Counted from the first letter of the stretch, positions 34,136 to 43,852 are shown. The stretch is 64,000 nt of DNA from Iodobacter sp025352645 (GCF_033446605.1 NZ_JAWQUO010000024.1:1-64000), one strand, 5' to 3'. Notes: generated by a model not told the origin, from the letters alone. Numbers and translations are program-made.

Positions 34136-35462
34136 CAATAAACTCCGACTTCTTTTGTTCTGCAGCATCCAGCGCAGCCAACGTGCCTGCTAATAGCTGA
34201 GCTGCTTCTTCATCAGATACGCAATAAGGGGGCATAAAATAAACTGTATTGCCAATAGGTCTGAGTAATAGCCCTTGTGCTAAAGCTGCGGCAAAAAAGC
34301 GTTGCGCAAAGCCAGGTGCAGCATCTATCACATCAAAAGCCCAAATCATCCCCGTGCGCCGATAATGACTCACCCTAGGATGTGCGGCCAGAGGGGCAAA
34401 GATGGCATCCCAACGCAAAGCTTTACTGGCATTACTGGCAATGATGTCGTCCGATTCAAAAATATCCAATACCGCCAAAGCAGCAGCACAAGCCAAGGGA
34501 TTACCGGTGTAGGAGTGCGAATGCAAAAATGCGCGGCTAATATCATCGTGATAAAAAGCGGCATAAATTTCATCTTTACTCAGCACCACTGCCAAGGGCA
34601 AAAAGCCCCCCGTAATCCCCTTAGAAAGACAAAGAAAGTCCGGCTTAATATTGGCCTGCTCACAAGCAAACATAGACCCTGTTCGGCCAAAACCCACAGC
34701 AATTTCATCGCTAATCAGGTGGACACCATAAAAATCACATAGCGCACGGGCTTTTTGTAAGTAAAGCGCGTCATACATCGCCATCCCCGCCGCGCCTTGC
34801 ACCAGCGGCTCTACAATCAGTGCGGCAATCTCTTGATGATGGGCCGCCAGTGTGGCTTCTAACGATTGAGCAGCCCGCTCGGCCACGCCTGCTGCAGATT
34901 CACCCTCTGCGGCTTGACGTGCATCAGGGTTCATTACTACCAAATTGTCTCGCACTAAAGACGCGTAAGCTTCCCGAAAAATAGGCACATCGGTCACGGA
35001 CAAAGCCCCTGCCGTCTCCCCGTGATAGCTATTTTCTAAATACACAAAGCGGTTTTTTTGCGGCTGACCCAGATTACGCCAGTAATGCACCGACATTTTG
35101 AGCGCCACTTCAATCGCCGAAGCGCCATCAGAGCCATAAAATGCATGGCCTAAGCCGGTTAGTTTGGCTAAGCGCTCGGATAACTCCACCACCGGCGGAT
35201 GGGTAAACCCCGCCAGCATCACATGTTCTAGGCGATCCATTTGTTGGCTAATCGCGGCTTTAATTCTAGGCTCACCATGGCCAAATAAATTTACCCACCA
35301 GCTAGAAACCGCATCTAAATAAGCCTTGCCATCTACATCGTAAAGCCATGCCCCTTGGGCACGGGTGATTGCGATCAGCGGAAAACTTTCGTGCCGCTTC
35401 ATTTGCGTACATGGATGCCATACCGCAGCTAAGCTTCGTGCCAGTAAATTAGAATGATTCAT
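34119..35462 (-). CDS. bioA: Adenosylmethionine-8-amino-7-oxononanoate aminotransferase (BioA)
   Basis: This 447-residue PLP-dependent class III aminotransferase converts KAPA to DAPA in biotin synthesis. Recognisable are the N-terminal WHPCTQMKRHE, the substrate/PLP block FYGSDGASAIEVALKM, the YHGETAGALS region and the PLP-lysine in LSKGITGGFLPLAVVL (about Lys280). No bioB, bioF or bioD is adjacent, so the biotin genes are scattered. Regulation by BirA (19022-19987) is possible, but no operator was recognised. The downstream PilZ-like gene overlaps its 3' end by 17 bases. Confidence 0.95.
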   Translation of the reverse strand: MNHSNLLARSLAAVWHPCTQMKRHESFPLIAITRAQGAWLYDVDGKAYLDAVSSWWVNLFGHGEPRIKAAISQQMDRLEHVMLAGFTHPPVVELSERLAKLTGLGHAFYGSDGASAIEVALKMSVHYWRNLGQPQKNRFVYLENSYHGETAGALSVTDVPIFREAYASLVRDNLVVMNPDARQAAEGESAAGVAERAAQSLEATLAAHHQEIAALIVEPLVQGAAGMAMYDALYLQKARALCDFYGVHLISDEIAVGFGRTGSMFACEQANIKPDFLCLSKGITGGFLPLAVVLSKDEIYAAFYHDDISRAFLHSHSYTGNPLACAAALAVLDIFESDDIIASNASKALRWDAIFAPLAAHPRVSHYRRTGMIWAFDVIDAAPGFAQRFFAAALAQGLLLRPIGNTVYFMPPYCVSDEEAAQLLAGTLAALDAAEQKKSEFIDVAVA

Positions 35463-35552
35463 ATCAATATATAAAGCTTCGGATAAGCTATTTTAGCTCA
35501 GACTGATCAATACCCTAGCAAAATCCATGCTTGCCGATACTACTTAGCCGCA

Positions 35553-35568
35553 GATATGACGCAGTAAA
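35553..35568 (+). repeat. Short dispersed repeat GATATGACGCAGTAAA
   Basis: The 16-mer GATATGACGCAGTAAA is repeated at 43837-43852 after lptG, with similar flanks (CTTAGC before it). Function unknown; it may be a fragment of a larger repeat family. Confidence 0.4.
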
Positions 35569-35580
35569 ACTCAAATATTG

Positions 35581-35620
35581 AACCACAGAGAACACAGAGG
35601 GCATGGAGTTTCACAGAGCA
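35581..35620. repeat. Dispersed repeat, family F (CCACAGAGAACACAGAGG)
   Basis: AACCACAGAGAACACAGAGG followed by GCATGGAGTTTCACAGAG. Related to 14136-14226, 49225-49256 and 53786-53922. It lies between bioA and the TonB-receptor terminator. Confidence 0.55.
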
Positions 35621-35626
35621 AACACT

Positions 35627-35653
35627 AAAAAGGCGAGCACCTTGGCTCGCCTT
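35627..35653 (-). terminator. Terminator of the TonB-dependent receptor gene
   Basis: On the minus strand AAGGCGAGC, a six-base loop and GCTCGCCTT form a strong stem followed by TTTAG. It lies 28 bases after the receptor stop codon. Confidence 0.85.
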
Positions 35654-35680
35654 GATCAAACACTTACACCAATCAGCGTA

Positions 35681-37939
35681 TCAAAATATTTTCGACACAC
35701 TGATTTTATAATTACGCCCAACGCCCGTTACCCCTTCGCTAAGATAAGGCTGGTAATCGCGGTTGAATACATTATCAATGGTGAGCCTTGCTTCTAACCC
35801 ACGTAATACATCACCCCTACCTTGCCAACTGGCAAATAGGGTATGCAGGCCATAACCCTTGGATGGGGGCAGGCGATAAACATTCCCTACTGCTAAGACT
35901 TTATCCTGCTCGCCCACAAACTTGCCTTGCCAGCCTGCGGTAATCCCCTGCTCAGGTAGCTTAAAGCCTAAACCCATAATCAATTTATCCGGCGCGATAC
36001 TGGCAACGGGCTGATCCTCTCCCCATGGGTCGCGCTGGCTACCGTTTCTTCTGCCGTATTGCATAGATAGCGAGGCATTAGCAAAGAAATAACGCGTGTT
36101 ATAGAAGGACTCGATTTCTAGGCCTTCCGTCTTAAAGCCGCTTAAGTTGCGGTAGTTAGACAAGGCTGGCGGCAGTTTATCTCGGCTATCGAATGAATAT
36201 CCCGGCACCAAGACACCCAAACGCGGGCCGATATTATCTGCTACGCGGTTCTGGTAAAGCGTAAAACGCAGCTGAGCATCGTCATTGGCGCTCAGTAAGC
36301 CCTGCTGATTCCACATTGCACCTAAGCGTGCTGCGGTGATTCGCTCCACATCTAGGGCTCGGCTAGTGCCTGGCGTGGACGAGTGCACATCAGAAGAAAC
36401 ATAGTATTCAGAGGAATACAACTCATCGATGGTTGGAGCGCGCCATGTCTGGCTGATATCGGCAAATAAAGACAGATTGCTATTGGCTTTCCAAAACAGG
36501 CCCAATCTTGGCGAAAAGCCCTCAAACCTCGCCTCACTGTAATCATGCCCAGCCGCGGCCAAGGGGCTGTTATAGCGTAAGGCTCGGTTCGGCACGCCTT
36601 CCGCCGTAATATGGTCATAGCGCAAGGCGGCTGTTAGCGTCACATCACCGTAGCTCACCGCATCCTGCACATACACACCCTGTGTTTTTTGCTGGCCAGC
36701 AGGCATGTAGTAGGGCTGGAAATAGCCAAAGTTATACGTTGAATTTTTTAACGCCACACTGCTCGGGTAATACATCAGCGTATCGCGCTGATTATCGTGC
36801 CACTGCGTGCCTACGCTTAAAACATGCGCAAAAGGGCCGCTACTGAACATACTTTCATTACGCAACTCAGCCAACTTATCGGTATACGTTGCCCAGCTTT
36901 CATTGCCCAGCGAGCCTAAGAAAGACCCCACCGAGGCAGATGCCGAACGCTGGTCGTGCTGATTGGTTTTGGAATAGCCATAGCTTGCCTGCATATTAAT
37001 CAGCGGGCTTGGGTTAAAGCGCCATTTTGCCGAATAAGTGGTGTCCTCCTGATCGCGGTACAGCACCTTGCGTTTCCACGCCTCATCCCAGCCAAACTTA
37101 TTAATCTCTGCCTCCGTAGGCGCAGGGGCATCTTCACCCAAGGCGGCAAAAGGAGCCCAAGCACTACTGCGGCTCTGCATAGCAGTAAGGGTAAGTAGCT
37201 GATCTTCTGTAAGACGGATATTTAACTTAGCAAGGGAGGATGGCGCATCAATAGCAGAAAAACGGAACAGATCGCCGTTGGGCTTACGCAAATCATCAGA
37301 CTCACGCTGGGTAAAATACACCAGCCCATCAAAGCGTCGGTCTTCACTGCGGCCAAAAATAGCCGCAGTTGCATCCTGCTCCGTATTATTGCTTTGGTAA
37401 GAATATTTCAACAAAGTACCCAGATTAGCGTCGCCCAGCAAGAGATCTTTTGCATCTTTGGTTTCAATCGTGATCACGCCACCAAAACCACCATTACCGT
37501 AGAGCGAGGTGTGCGGGCCTTTATTGACTTCAATTTGCTTGATCAATTCTGGCTCAATAAAAATTGAGCCTTGGCGGTATTTTTCAAAACCTTTAGGCGC
37601 GCCATCCACAATAACTTTAACGTCTTGAACCTTATTAAAGCCCCAGATATTCAAGGTTTGCCCGCTTGGGCGCGATGTGCCGCTCAGATCAACCCCTGGC
37701 AAAGTATCCAGTAGCGCAGCCACATTGCCAGCTTGCTGGCGTTCAATATCTTCGTGATCTAAATAAGAGCGCCCCACATTAGCACTGCCGATCTTTTCAC
37801 CAAACACCGTGACCGCCGCCAAGGGTGCTTCCGGCGAAGCGGGCTTAGCTTGTACTTCACTGGCTGTTTTACTTGCGAAAGCAGGCGCACTAAAGGCAAT
37901 AGCCAGTGCAAACACCATCGGGGTGCTTTTTGTCTTCAT
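35681..37939 (-). CDS. TonB-dependent receptor, haem/haemoglobin type
   Basis: This 752-residue outer-membrane receptor has a signal peptide (MKTKSTPMVFALAIAFSAPAFAS). A plug domain follows (about 40-160; LLDTLPGVDLSGT, IWGFNKVQDVKVIVDGAPKGFEKYRQG, SLYGNGGFGGVI) and then a beta-barrel to the C-terminal KISVSKIF. The plug matches the haem/haemoglobin/transferrin receptor group; the natural ligand is not known. A Fur box lies 128 bases upstream (38067-38085), so expression is expected under iron limitation. No tonB/exbBD or haem-transport gene is adjacent. A terminator ends the unit at 35627-35653. Confidence 0.85.
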   Translation of the reverse strand: MKTKSTPMVFALAIAFSAPAFASKTASEVQAKPASPEAPLAAVTVFGEKIGSANVGRSYLDHEDIERQQAGNVAALLDTLPGVDLSGTSRPSGQTLNIWGFNKVQDVKVIVDGAPKGFEKYRQGSIFIEPELIKQIEVNKGPHTSLYGNGGFGGVITIETKDAKDLLLGDANLGTLLKYSYQSNNTEQDATAAIFGRSEDRRFDGLVYFTQRESDDLRKPNGDLFRFSAIDAPSSLAKLNIRLTEDQLLTLTAMQSRSSAWAPFAALGEDAPAPTEAEINKFGWDEAWKRKVLYRDQEDTTYSAKWRFNPSPLINMQASYGYSKTNQHDQRSASASVGSFLGSLGNESWATYTDKLAELRNESMFSSGPFAHVLSVGTQWHDNQRDTLMYYPSSVALKNSTYNFGYFQPYYMPAGQQKTQGVYVQDAVSYGDVTLTAALRYDHITAEGVPNRALRYNSPLAAAGHDYSEARFEGFSPRLGLFWKANSNLSLFADISQTWRAPTIDELYSSEYYVSSDVHSSTPGTSRALDVERITAARLGAMWNQQGLLSANDDAQLRFTLYQNRVADNIGPRLGVLVPGYSFDSRDKLPPALSNYRNLSGFKTEGLEIESFYNTRYFFANASLSMQYGRRNGSQRDPWGEDQPVASIAPDKLIMGLGFKLPEQGITAGWQGKFVGEQDKVLAVGNVYRLPPSKGYGLHTLFASWQGRGDVLRGLEARLTIDNVFNRDYQPYLSEGVTGVGRNYKISVSKIF

Positions 37940-38373
37940 TTTACTTAATACTCATCAATGTAAAAAAACAGTCCCATATAAAAAACCAGGGAGCAAACCC
38001 ATTTGTTTTTTAATTTGGAAAGCGGCTAGTCCTAGCGCTTAGGCATGTAACTTAACTGTCATTATTATAATTGATAATCATTATCAACAAAAGACATTCT
38101 GATGAAGCTTACTTAATGTGATGCAAGGGCCGCAAGTGCAAAAAATGCGTCGTCCACAAAAATAACCAGCAGATAGCGTATTGCCATCATTCTTGGTTAA
38201 ATTTACGCAATAGCATTCTAAATCAACCCCTTACACGATCAATCAATTTCACTATCCTGATAAACAGCGAAACACGATCGAGCAGAGACCTTGCGTATTT
38301 CTCTTGGTTTTTTCGGGTATTTTGCGGGCCGATAATCGTTTTGCATAATATGCAGTAAATAAGACCGCGATGA
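37940..38373. other. Spacer upstream of the TonB receptor gene
   Basis: Besides the Fur box at 38067-38085 and the receptor promoter that must lie here, no gene was seen. The part 38086-38373 follows the gene at 38374 and shows no clear terminator. Confidence 0.45.
38067..38085 (-). promoter_or_regulatory. Fur box of the TonB receptor
   Basis: ATAATTGATAATCATTATC agrees with the Fur consensus GATAATGATAATCATTATC at 17 of 19 positions by hand alignment. It lies about 130 bases upstream of the receptor start on the minus strand, a usual distance for iron repression. Confidence 0.85.
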
Positions 38374-39123
38374 CTAATGGCCAGATTTGCGTAACTCTTC
38401 TTTCACTAGCGCTTCTACACGTGGCAACAGTTTGTTTTCTACTTCGGCGCTCATATCTGTGATTAAGCGCTTGAGCGTCTCTTCATAAAAACCATTCATC
38501 AAACTGGCGAAATGCTGACGAGTCAGTTGCTCTACCTCGGTGGCAATTTCAACGCCTAATTGTGCTGCAACGGTGGCACTTAGCTCTGCAATTGCACGCT
38601 CACTCAGTGGTGGATGCTCTGGCAAGGTGGCTGCTACAGTAGGTTCGGAAATATCCAGCGCTGGCAGATCAAAAATCTGCTCATCACTCCACGGCACTTC
38701 AGTGACCACAATCTGCATTGATGGCTCAGTGGCCGCTGGCGCAGAAATGAGGTATTCCAGCTCCTGCTCTGGGGTGGATTTAAGCTCTACAAAATCCACA
38801 TGATTGCCCCAGGGATTAGCCTGAGACAGTGCATCCAAATCAAGCAGGGGCAAATCCATAAACTCTTCAAGAACCACGGGAATATCTAGCTCAGGAATCA
38901 CTGGCTCTGGCTCCAATTCTAGATTAAACGACGCTAGTGCTAGCTCTTCTACAATAGGAGCCGCATAGCATTCGGTTTCTTCTAAGATCTCGGTCAGTAC
39001 CGGAATATCGTCTGCTTCATCCAAGAGCACAGGGATGGCTTCAGAATGGCTAGCACCACGATGGCGCGCCAGCAGCGCATCCATTTTATCAAACAGCGGG
39101 GAAGGATCAGTAGCAGCGTTCAT
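38374..39123 (-). CDS. Uncharacterised acidic protein translated with HolC
   Basis: This 249-residue protein is strongly acidic over residues 25-110 and has repeats of short DIPVL-type blocks (IPVLLDE, DIPVLTEIL, LDIPVVLEEF). A helical C-terminus (about 175-245) includes ATEVEQLTRQHFASLMNGFYEETLKRL. I recognise no family with confidence. The start codon overlaps the holC stop (ATGA), so the two proteins are coupled and it may work with the polymerase III chi subunit or simply be co-expressed. It is small and poorly defined, and the function is unknown. Confidence 0.5.
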   Translation of the reverse strand: MNAATDPSPLFDKMDALLARHRGASHSEAIPVLLDEADDIPVLTEILEETECYAAPIVEELALASFNLELEPEPVIPELDIPVVLEEFMDLPLLDLDALSQANPWGNHVDFVELKSTPEQELEYLISAPAATEPSMQIVVTEVPWSDEQIFDLPALDISEPTVAATLPEHPPLSERAIAELSATVAAQLGVEIATEVEQLTRQHFASLMNGFYEETLKRLITDMSAEVENKLLPRVEALVKEELRKSGH

Positions 39124-39548
39124 CCAGCCCTATCCATCATGTCAAAAGAAGTAGGCTTAAAGCCTTGCGCCACATAGGCTTTCCAACGCTCACGCGCAAG
39201 CGTACGTGCCTCATCATCCAGCGAAACCACTTCCATCACCCTTTGGTAGCGCTCAAAACCTGGTGCCAAGCCATTGGTCCAGTTAAATAAGATATCGCGA
39301 GCAGGTAATAGCTCAGGGCGGTAATCGAGCAAAATCGGCGTATCTGCAGCAATCGCATCATCAGCCAAGCAATGCGGTAAAAAGCCCGTTTGCGGCACTT
39401 CCCACAATAAACCATCCAAAGCCGAAGCCGCAGCTTGGCTGCTGGTCAGGATATTTATGCTTAAACGCTTCGCTAAGGCTTTGCTCACCAACTGGCACAG
39501 CGCGTGCTCGCGATTAGGCACATTAAAATAAAATGAGATTTCGGTCAT
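39120..39548 (-). CDS. holC: DNA polymerase III chi subunit (HolC)
   Basis: This 142-residue protein belongs to the clamp-loader chi family, which links SSB and the polymerase III holoenzyme. Recognisable features are the N-terminal MTEISFYFNVPNREHALCQLV and the central LLWEVPQTGFLPHC block. It lies near pepA, as holC does in many proteobacteria. The next gene starts within its stop codon. pepA is separated from it by a spacer with three palindromic repeats. Confidence 0.9.
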   Translation of the reverse strand: MTEISFYFNVPNREHALCQLVSKALAKRLSINILTSSQAAASALDGLLWEVPQTGFLPHCLADDAIAADTPILLDYRPELLPARDILFNWTNGLAPGFERYQRVMEVVSLDDEARTLARERWKAYVAQGFKPTSFDMMDRAG

Positions 39549-39566
39549 AGGCCTAGCTTATGAGGA

Positions 39567-39592
39567 TAGGGGCAAAGCATGCTGTGCCCTAT
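39567..39592. repeat. Dispersed palindrome, family A (diverged)
   Basis: GGGCAAAGCATGCTGTGCCC (39570-39589) is a diverged copy of the GGGCACGGCATGCCGTGCCC unit, just upstream of holC. Confidence 0.65.
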
Positions 39593-39761
39593 GTGCATTG
39601 AATTCAGCCAATATCATACAGAGTGAATCGCGCGCGGGGAGTGAAACCCAGCAGATTTCAGCCTTAAAAACAAAAATAGCGGGGTTTACCCGCCATAAAA
39701 TAACGATATCACCTTAGTAAAAGCAGTATTTACTGCTGGCAATCGCTTTAGCTCATACACA

Positions 39762-39787
39762 TAGAGGCACGGCAAGCCGTGCCTCTA
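39762..39787. repeat. Dispersed palindrome, family A
   Basis: GAGGCACGGCAAGCCGTGCC followed by TC (39764-39785) is a perfect inverted repeat. It sits 17 bases from another copy at 39804-39821, forming a double palindrome after pepA. Confidence 0.75.
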
Positions 39788-39801
39788 CTATTGGTATCAA
39801 T

Positions 39802-39826
39802 CTGGCACGGCATGCCGTGCCCCTAC
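39802..39826. repeat. Dispersed palindrome, family A
   Basis: GGCACGGCATGCCGTGCC (39804-39821) followed by CCTAC lies directly after the pepA stop codon (39827-39829 on the minus strand). The pair with 39764-39785 could serve as terminator or transcript stabiliser for pepA. Confidence 0.75.
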
Positions 39827-41296
39827 TTATTTTTTCTTAGCTGCGGCACGTTGAGTTAAGAATTCTACCAACAATGGCACTGGGCGGCCTGTTGCACCTT
39901 TAGCTGCGCCAGATTTATGCGCAACGCCCGCGATATCCAAGTGAGCCCAAGTGTATTCTTTGGTAAAGCGGCTTAAGAAAGCAGCGGCAGTGATAGAGCC
40001 AGCTGGGCGGCCACCAATATTAGCCATATCCGCAAAATTGGATTTAAGCTGTTCTTGGTAATCATCCCACAATGGCATGCGCCATGCTTTATCACCGGTT
40101 TCACGCGATGCTTTGAGCAAATCATCCGCCAGCTGATCGTCATTAGAGAACAAGCCGCTTGCAACATGGCCCAGGCCAATAATGATTGCGCCCGTTAAGG
40201 TGGCAATATCAATCACTAGCTCAGGCTCGTAACGCGCCACATAAGTCAGCGCATCGCATAGAATCAAACGCCCTTCAGCATCGGTATTCAAAATCTCAAT
40301 CGTTTGGCCGCTCATCGAGGTCACGATATCGCCTGGCTTTACGGCATTGCTGGATGGCATGTTTTCACATGTTGGGATCACCCCCACCACATTGATCGCC
40401 AAGCCTTGCTCAGCAATAGCGCGAATCACGCCCATGACCGTGGCAGCGCCGCACATATCGTATTTCATTTCGTCCATTTCTGGACCAGGTTTCAGCGAAA
40501 TACCGCCCGAATCAAAGGTGATCCCTTTACCCACCAATACGATAGGTTTGTCTGATTTTTTACCGCCTTGGTACTCAAGGCAAATTAGCTTAGGCGGCTC
40601 AATGCTGCCCTGTGCCACCGACAAAAACGAGCCCATGCCCAGCGCTTCCATTTCTGGCTTTTCTAGCACCGTGCATTTCATTTTGTAGCTGGCGGCCAAT
40701 AAATGCGCAGCATTAGCTAAATAAGTAGGGGTGCAAACATTGCCTGGCAGATTGCCCAAGTCACGGGTTAAGTTCATGCCGTGGCCTAGGGCAACACCCA
40801 CTTGCAAGCCCTGCTCGGCTTTTTCTACTTCAGCTTTTTTGCTTACGGCAATATTTACAGATACCAGAGCAGCAGGTGCATCTGGTGCTGATTTAAACTG
40901 CACAAAGCGATAGCCCTCAAACACCAAGGCCTGAGAAACAATGGCAACTGCATCTTTTAAACCCACCGCTTTAGCAGCAGCAATGGCTAAAAAGATATCG
41001 GCAGAAGTGGATTTGCCAGCCAGCAAAGCCTTAGCAGTGGCAAGCGCCGCCTTGCGTAGCGCTTCGGTATCTAGGCTTTTTTCGCTACCCAATTGCACCA
41101 GCAAAACCCGACGGCCTGGTAATGGAATATATAAAGTGGAGCCCACGGCCTCACCCAATTCATTGCATGTTTCTGCCAACCAACCATCGTGATCCAAATC
41201 TGCAGCAAGTGCGGATAAGTGTGTACCAAATACAGGCAGCACCAGACAATCCGCTGCGGTTTTTTCGGGTACGGATAGATTTATGCTAAATTCCAT
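39827..41296 (-). CDS. pepA: Leucyl aminopeptidase (PepA, M17)
   Basis: This 489-residue hexameric zinc/manganese aminopeptidase also acts as a DNA-binding accessory protein in some bacteria. Metal and catalytic residues are visible in VGKGITFDSGGISLKPG, EMKYDMCGAATVMG and the signature NTDAEGRLILCDALTY (about residue 340). The start (MEFSINLSVPEK) is supported by AGGA seven bases upstream. It runs divergently from lptF, as in many Neisseriales and other proteobacteria. Confidence 0.96.
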   Translation of the reverse strand: MEFSINLSVPEKTAADCLVLPVFGTHLSALAADLDHDGWLAETCNELGEAVGSTLYIPLPGRRVLLVQLGSEKSLDTEALRKAALATAKALLAGKSTSADIFLAIAAAKAVGLKDAVAIVSQALVFEGYRFVQFKSAPDAPAALVSVNIAVSKKAEVEKAEQGLQVGVALGHGMNLTRDLGNLPGNVCTPTYLANAAHLLAASYKMKCTVLEKPEMEALGMGSFLSVAQGSIEPPKLICLEYQGGKKSDKPIVLVGKGITFDSGGISLKPGPEMDEMKYDMCGAATVMGVIRAIAEQGLAINVVGVIPTCENMPSSNAVKPGDIVTSMSGQTIEILNTDAEGRLILCDALTYVARYEPELVIDIATLTGAIIIGLGHVASGLFSNDDQLADDLLKASRETGDKAWRMPLWDDYQEQLKSNFADMANIGGRPAGSITAAAFLSRFTKEYTWAHLDIAGVAHKSGAAKGATGRPVPLLVEFLTQRAAAKKK

Positions 41297-41667
41297 TATT
41301 GCTTCCTATTTCTAAGATGAATCAGAGGTTGAAAAGGACATCAGCGTTTAGCTACTCGTTAAAAAACGGCAATGAACCCGATTACTAACTAAAAGTGCCG
41401 CAAAAACCTCGAACTACACAGGGTATACTGCGGTTTTTGTTGGCCTAGGGCTGATCACTACGTTTTTGTATAATGGGCAGTTAACTGCGCATGCTTTAAA
41501 CAAAACCGAAGTTTACACTTGTAAATAAGGTTTTTTAGGCATTTTGTAATGTGAATCTAGGTTTCGCCACATTTCTGTAAAAAAAGTGGTACAAAAGAGC
41601 GTTTGTTTGCTCAATTATTTCCTAGCTGTTGGACAAATCCAAAGCTCCCCAAAAGTCAAAAACGCCC
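41297..41667. other. Divergent promoter region of pepA and lptF
   Basis: This spacer must contain promoters for both genes. No strong sigma-70 pair or regulatory dyad could be assigned with confidence. The TTG at 41629 in the lptF frame is inside it but was not chosen as start. Confidence 0.45.
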
Positions 41668-42726
41668 ATGTTGTTTCGTAAAAGCCTAATTCAAGAAATG
41701 TCCTGGGTTGCCCTTGGAACATTCTTTGTGCTGCTCATGTTAATCATGACCACGCAAATTGTACGCCTGCTCGGCCAAGCCGCCATTGGTGCTCTCGCTA
41801 GTTCTGCGGTTTGGGCCATGATGGGCTTTGCCGCCGTGCGTTACTTACCCATCCTGCTGTCGTTGATGTTGTTTTTCTCGATTCTGGCCGTGTTGACTAG
41901 AATGTGGAAAGACCACGAGATGGTGATCTGGTTTGTCAGTGGCCGCTCCATTGTTAACTTTATCCGCCCAGTGCTCGAGTTTACCCTGCCCGTAGTAGTG
42001 CTGATTGGCTTGCTATCGATGGTGTTATCACCTTGGGCCTTAGAAAAAGGCCAAGAGTACAAAGAAAAATCGTTATCACGCCAAGAAGTCACCCAAGTAT
42101 CCCCTGGCGTATTTCGTGAATCCCCTGCAGCCGATCGGGTTTATTTTGTAGAAAACTTTACCGGTGGCAATGGCAATAATGTGTTTGTGCAGCTGCGCCG
42201 TGATGACAAACTCACCGTGATTTTGGCGGAAAAAGGCGGCCTTTACCTAGATAACGATGGCTCACGCTGGCTATGGCTATCTAAAGGCCGCTCTTATGAA
42301 GGCCTGCCCGGCACGGCATCGTATGAAACGCTAGAGTTTGCCTCTGCCAGATTACGTATCGAAGCGGGCGAAGCCCCCCGCTCTAGCCCCACCACTCAAG
42401 CCACCAGCACCATCGCCCTTTGGAATAGCAGCTTGCCCGAGCACAAGGCCGAGCTAGCTTGGCGTTTAGCGATTCCCATTTCGGCACTGATATTAAGTTT
42501 GGCCGCTATTCCAATGGCGTTTTTTAATCCTCGTGGAGGACGCGCGGCTAATTTATTAGTCGCAGTATTTGCCTATTTCTTTTATTACAACTGTATCAAT
42601 ATTGCCCAAGCATGGATAGCAGACGGCAAGATCTCATCCATGCTAGGGATTTGGCCCCTGCATGGGCTGGCGGCATTGATTACCTTTGGTTTATTTATAT
42701 GGCGCAGCAAGCTGAGGGGAAATTAA
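41668..42726 (+). CDS. lptF: LptF, lipopolysaccharide export permease
   Basis: This 352-residue inner-membrane protein has six predicted helices: three N-terminal and three C-terminal, around a periplasmic jellyroll domain (about 135-250). With LptG and the ATPase LptB it extracts LPS from the inner membrane for transport to the outer membrane. The ATG at 41668 (MLFRKSLIQEMSWVALGTFF) was chosen because it matches the family N-terminus; the TTG at 41629 would add 13 charged residues. lptG follows after one base. Confidence 0.93.
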   Translation: MLFRKSLIQEMSWVALGTFFVLLMLIMTTQIVRLLGQAAIGALASSAVWAMMGFAAVRYLPILLSLMLFFSILAVLTRMWKDHEMVIWFVSGRSIVNFIRPVLEFTLPVVVLIGLLSMVLSPWALEKGQEYKEKSLSRQEVTQVSPGVFRESPAADRVYFVENFTGGNGNNVFVQLRRDDKLTVILAEKGGLYLDNDGSRWLWLSKGRSYEGLPGTASYETLEFASARLRIEAGEAPRSSPTTQATSTIALWNSSLPEHKAELAWRLAIPISALILSLAAIPMAFFNPRGGRAANLLVAVFAYFFYYNCINIAQAWIADGKISSMLGIWPLHGLAALITFGLFIWRSKLRGN

Positions 42727-42727
42727 T

Positions 42728-43807
42728 ATGAGCCAATTGTCTCGTTATCTAATGCGCGAATTATCCTTATTTATATTATTCGCGCTGATTGGCTTATTAG
42801 GCCTCTATACCTTTTTTGATTTAATCGCCGAATTAGGTGATTTAGGCGTAGGCGGCTATGGGCTAAAAGACGCGCTGATTTATGTTGCCCTGCGCTCTCC
42901 AGCTAATGCTTACGAGCTACTGCCGATTGCGGTACTGATTGGCGGCATTTTTGGTCTATCACATTTATCGGGTTCATCCGAGCTCACCGTAATGCGCGCT
43001 TCTGGCGTATCACTACGGCGCTTATTACTTTGGCTGTGCTTAATTGGCACCTTTTATGCCACGCTGACTCTGCTTTTAGGTGAGTACATTTCTCCTGCGG
43101 GTAATCGCATGGCCAATCAACATCGGCTAGCCGCCACGCAATCGATGTTAGTGGGTGATTTTAGATCCGGGGTATGGATTAAAGACGGCAAGCAAATCGT
43201 AAATATCGCCGAAATGCTGCCTGATCTAACCGTAGTGCACGCGCGGATTTACGAATTTGGCCAAACACTCACGCTAGAAAAAATCATTGAAGGCCATAAT
43301 GGCCGCTTTCAAAGCAAGGGTAATTGGACACTACAAAAAGCCACCATTACGCAGTTTTTACCCGAACACGCAGGCGTTGTACTCAGTAAACCCACAACAT
43401 TTAATTGGCAAACGTCGATATCGCCCGCCATGCTAGCCGTGCTGTTGGTAGAGCCCGCGCAAATGTCAGCCACCTCTTTAATGAGCTATGTGGAACACTT
43501 AAAACGCAATAAGCAAAAAACATCGCGCTATGAATTAGCGCTGTGGGGCAAACTGTTTTACCCCCTTGCCTGTTTATCTATGGTGCTGATTGCCCTACCC
43601 TTTGCCCAAAGCCAAAGGCGCAGTGGTAATGCAGGGGTACGGATTTTTATTGGTATTGCCTGTGGTTTGGTATTTCACTTTTTAAACCAAATTGTGGTTT
43701 ATCTGGGCGATTTATATAGCTGGCCACCACCGATAGTGGTATCGATTCCCACCCTACTGTTTTTATCCGCTGCGGCATTGATGTTATGGCGGCAAGAGCG
43801 GCGTTAA
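42728..43807 (+). CDS. lptG: LptG, lipopolysaccharide export permease
   Basis: This 359-residue partner of LptF has the same layout of three plus three membrane helices around a periplasmic domain. Conserved are the N-terminal YLMRELSLFILFALIGLLGLYTFFDLIAELGDLG and GLSHLSGSSELTVMRASGVS (the coupling helix that contacts LptB). AGGGGA precedes the ATG. It is co-transcribed with lptF, and the operon has no clear terminator. Confidence 0.93.
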   Translation: MSQLSRYLMRELSLFILFALIGLLGLYTFFDLIAELGDLGVGGYGLKDALIYVALRSPANAYELLPIAVLIGGIFGLSHLSGSSELTVMRASGVSLRRLLLWLCLIGTFYATLTLLLGEYISPAGNRMANQHRLAATQSMLVGDFRSGVWIKDGKQIVNIAEMLPDLTVVHARIYEFGQTLTLEKIIEGHNGRFQSKGNWTLQKATITQFLPEHAGVVLSKPTTFNWQTSISPAMLAVLLVEPAQMSATSLMSYVEHLKRNKQKTSRYELALWGKLFYPLACLSMVLIALPFAQSQRRSGNAGVRIFIGIACGLVFHFLNQIVVYLGDLYSWPPPIVVSIPTLLFLSAAALMLWRQERR

Positions 43808-43836
43808 GATCATGACGATGAGAAACGCACTTAGCT

Positions 43837-43852
43837 GATATGACGCAGTAAA
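43837..43852 (+). repeat. Short dispersed repeat GATATGACGCAGTAAA
   Basis: The same 16-mer as at 35553-35568, found in the spacer between lptG and galE. Confidence 0.4.
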
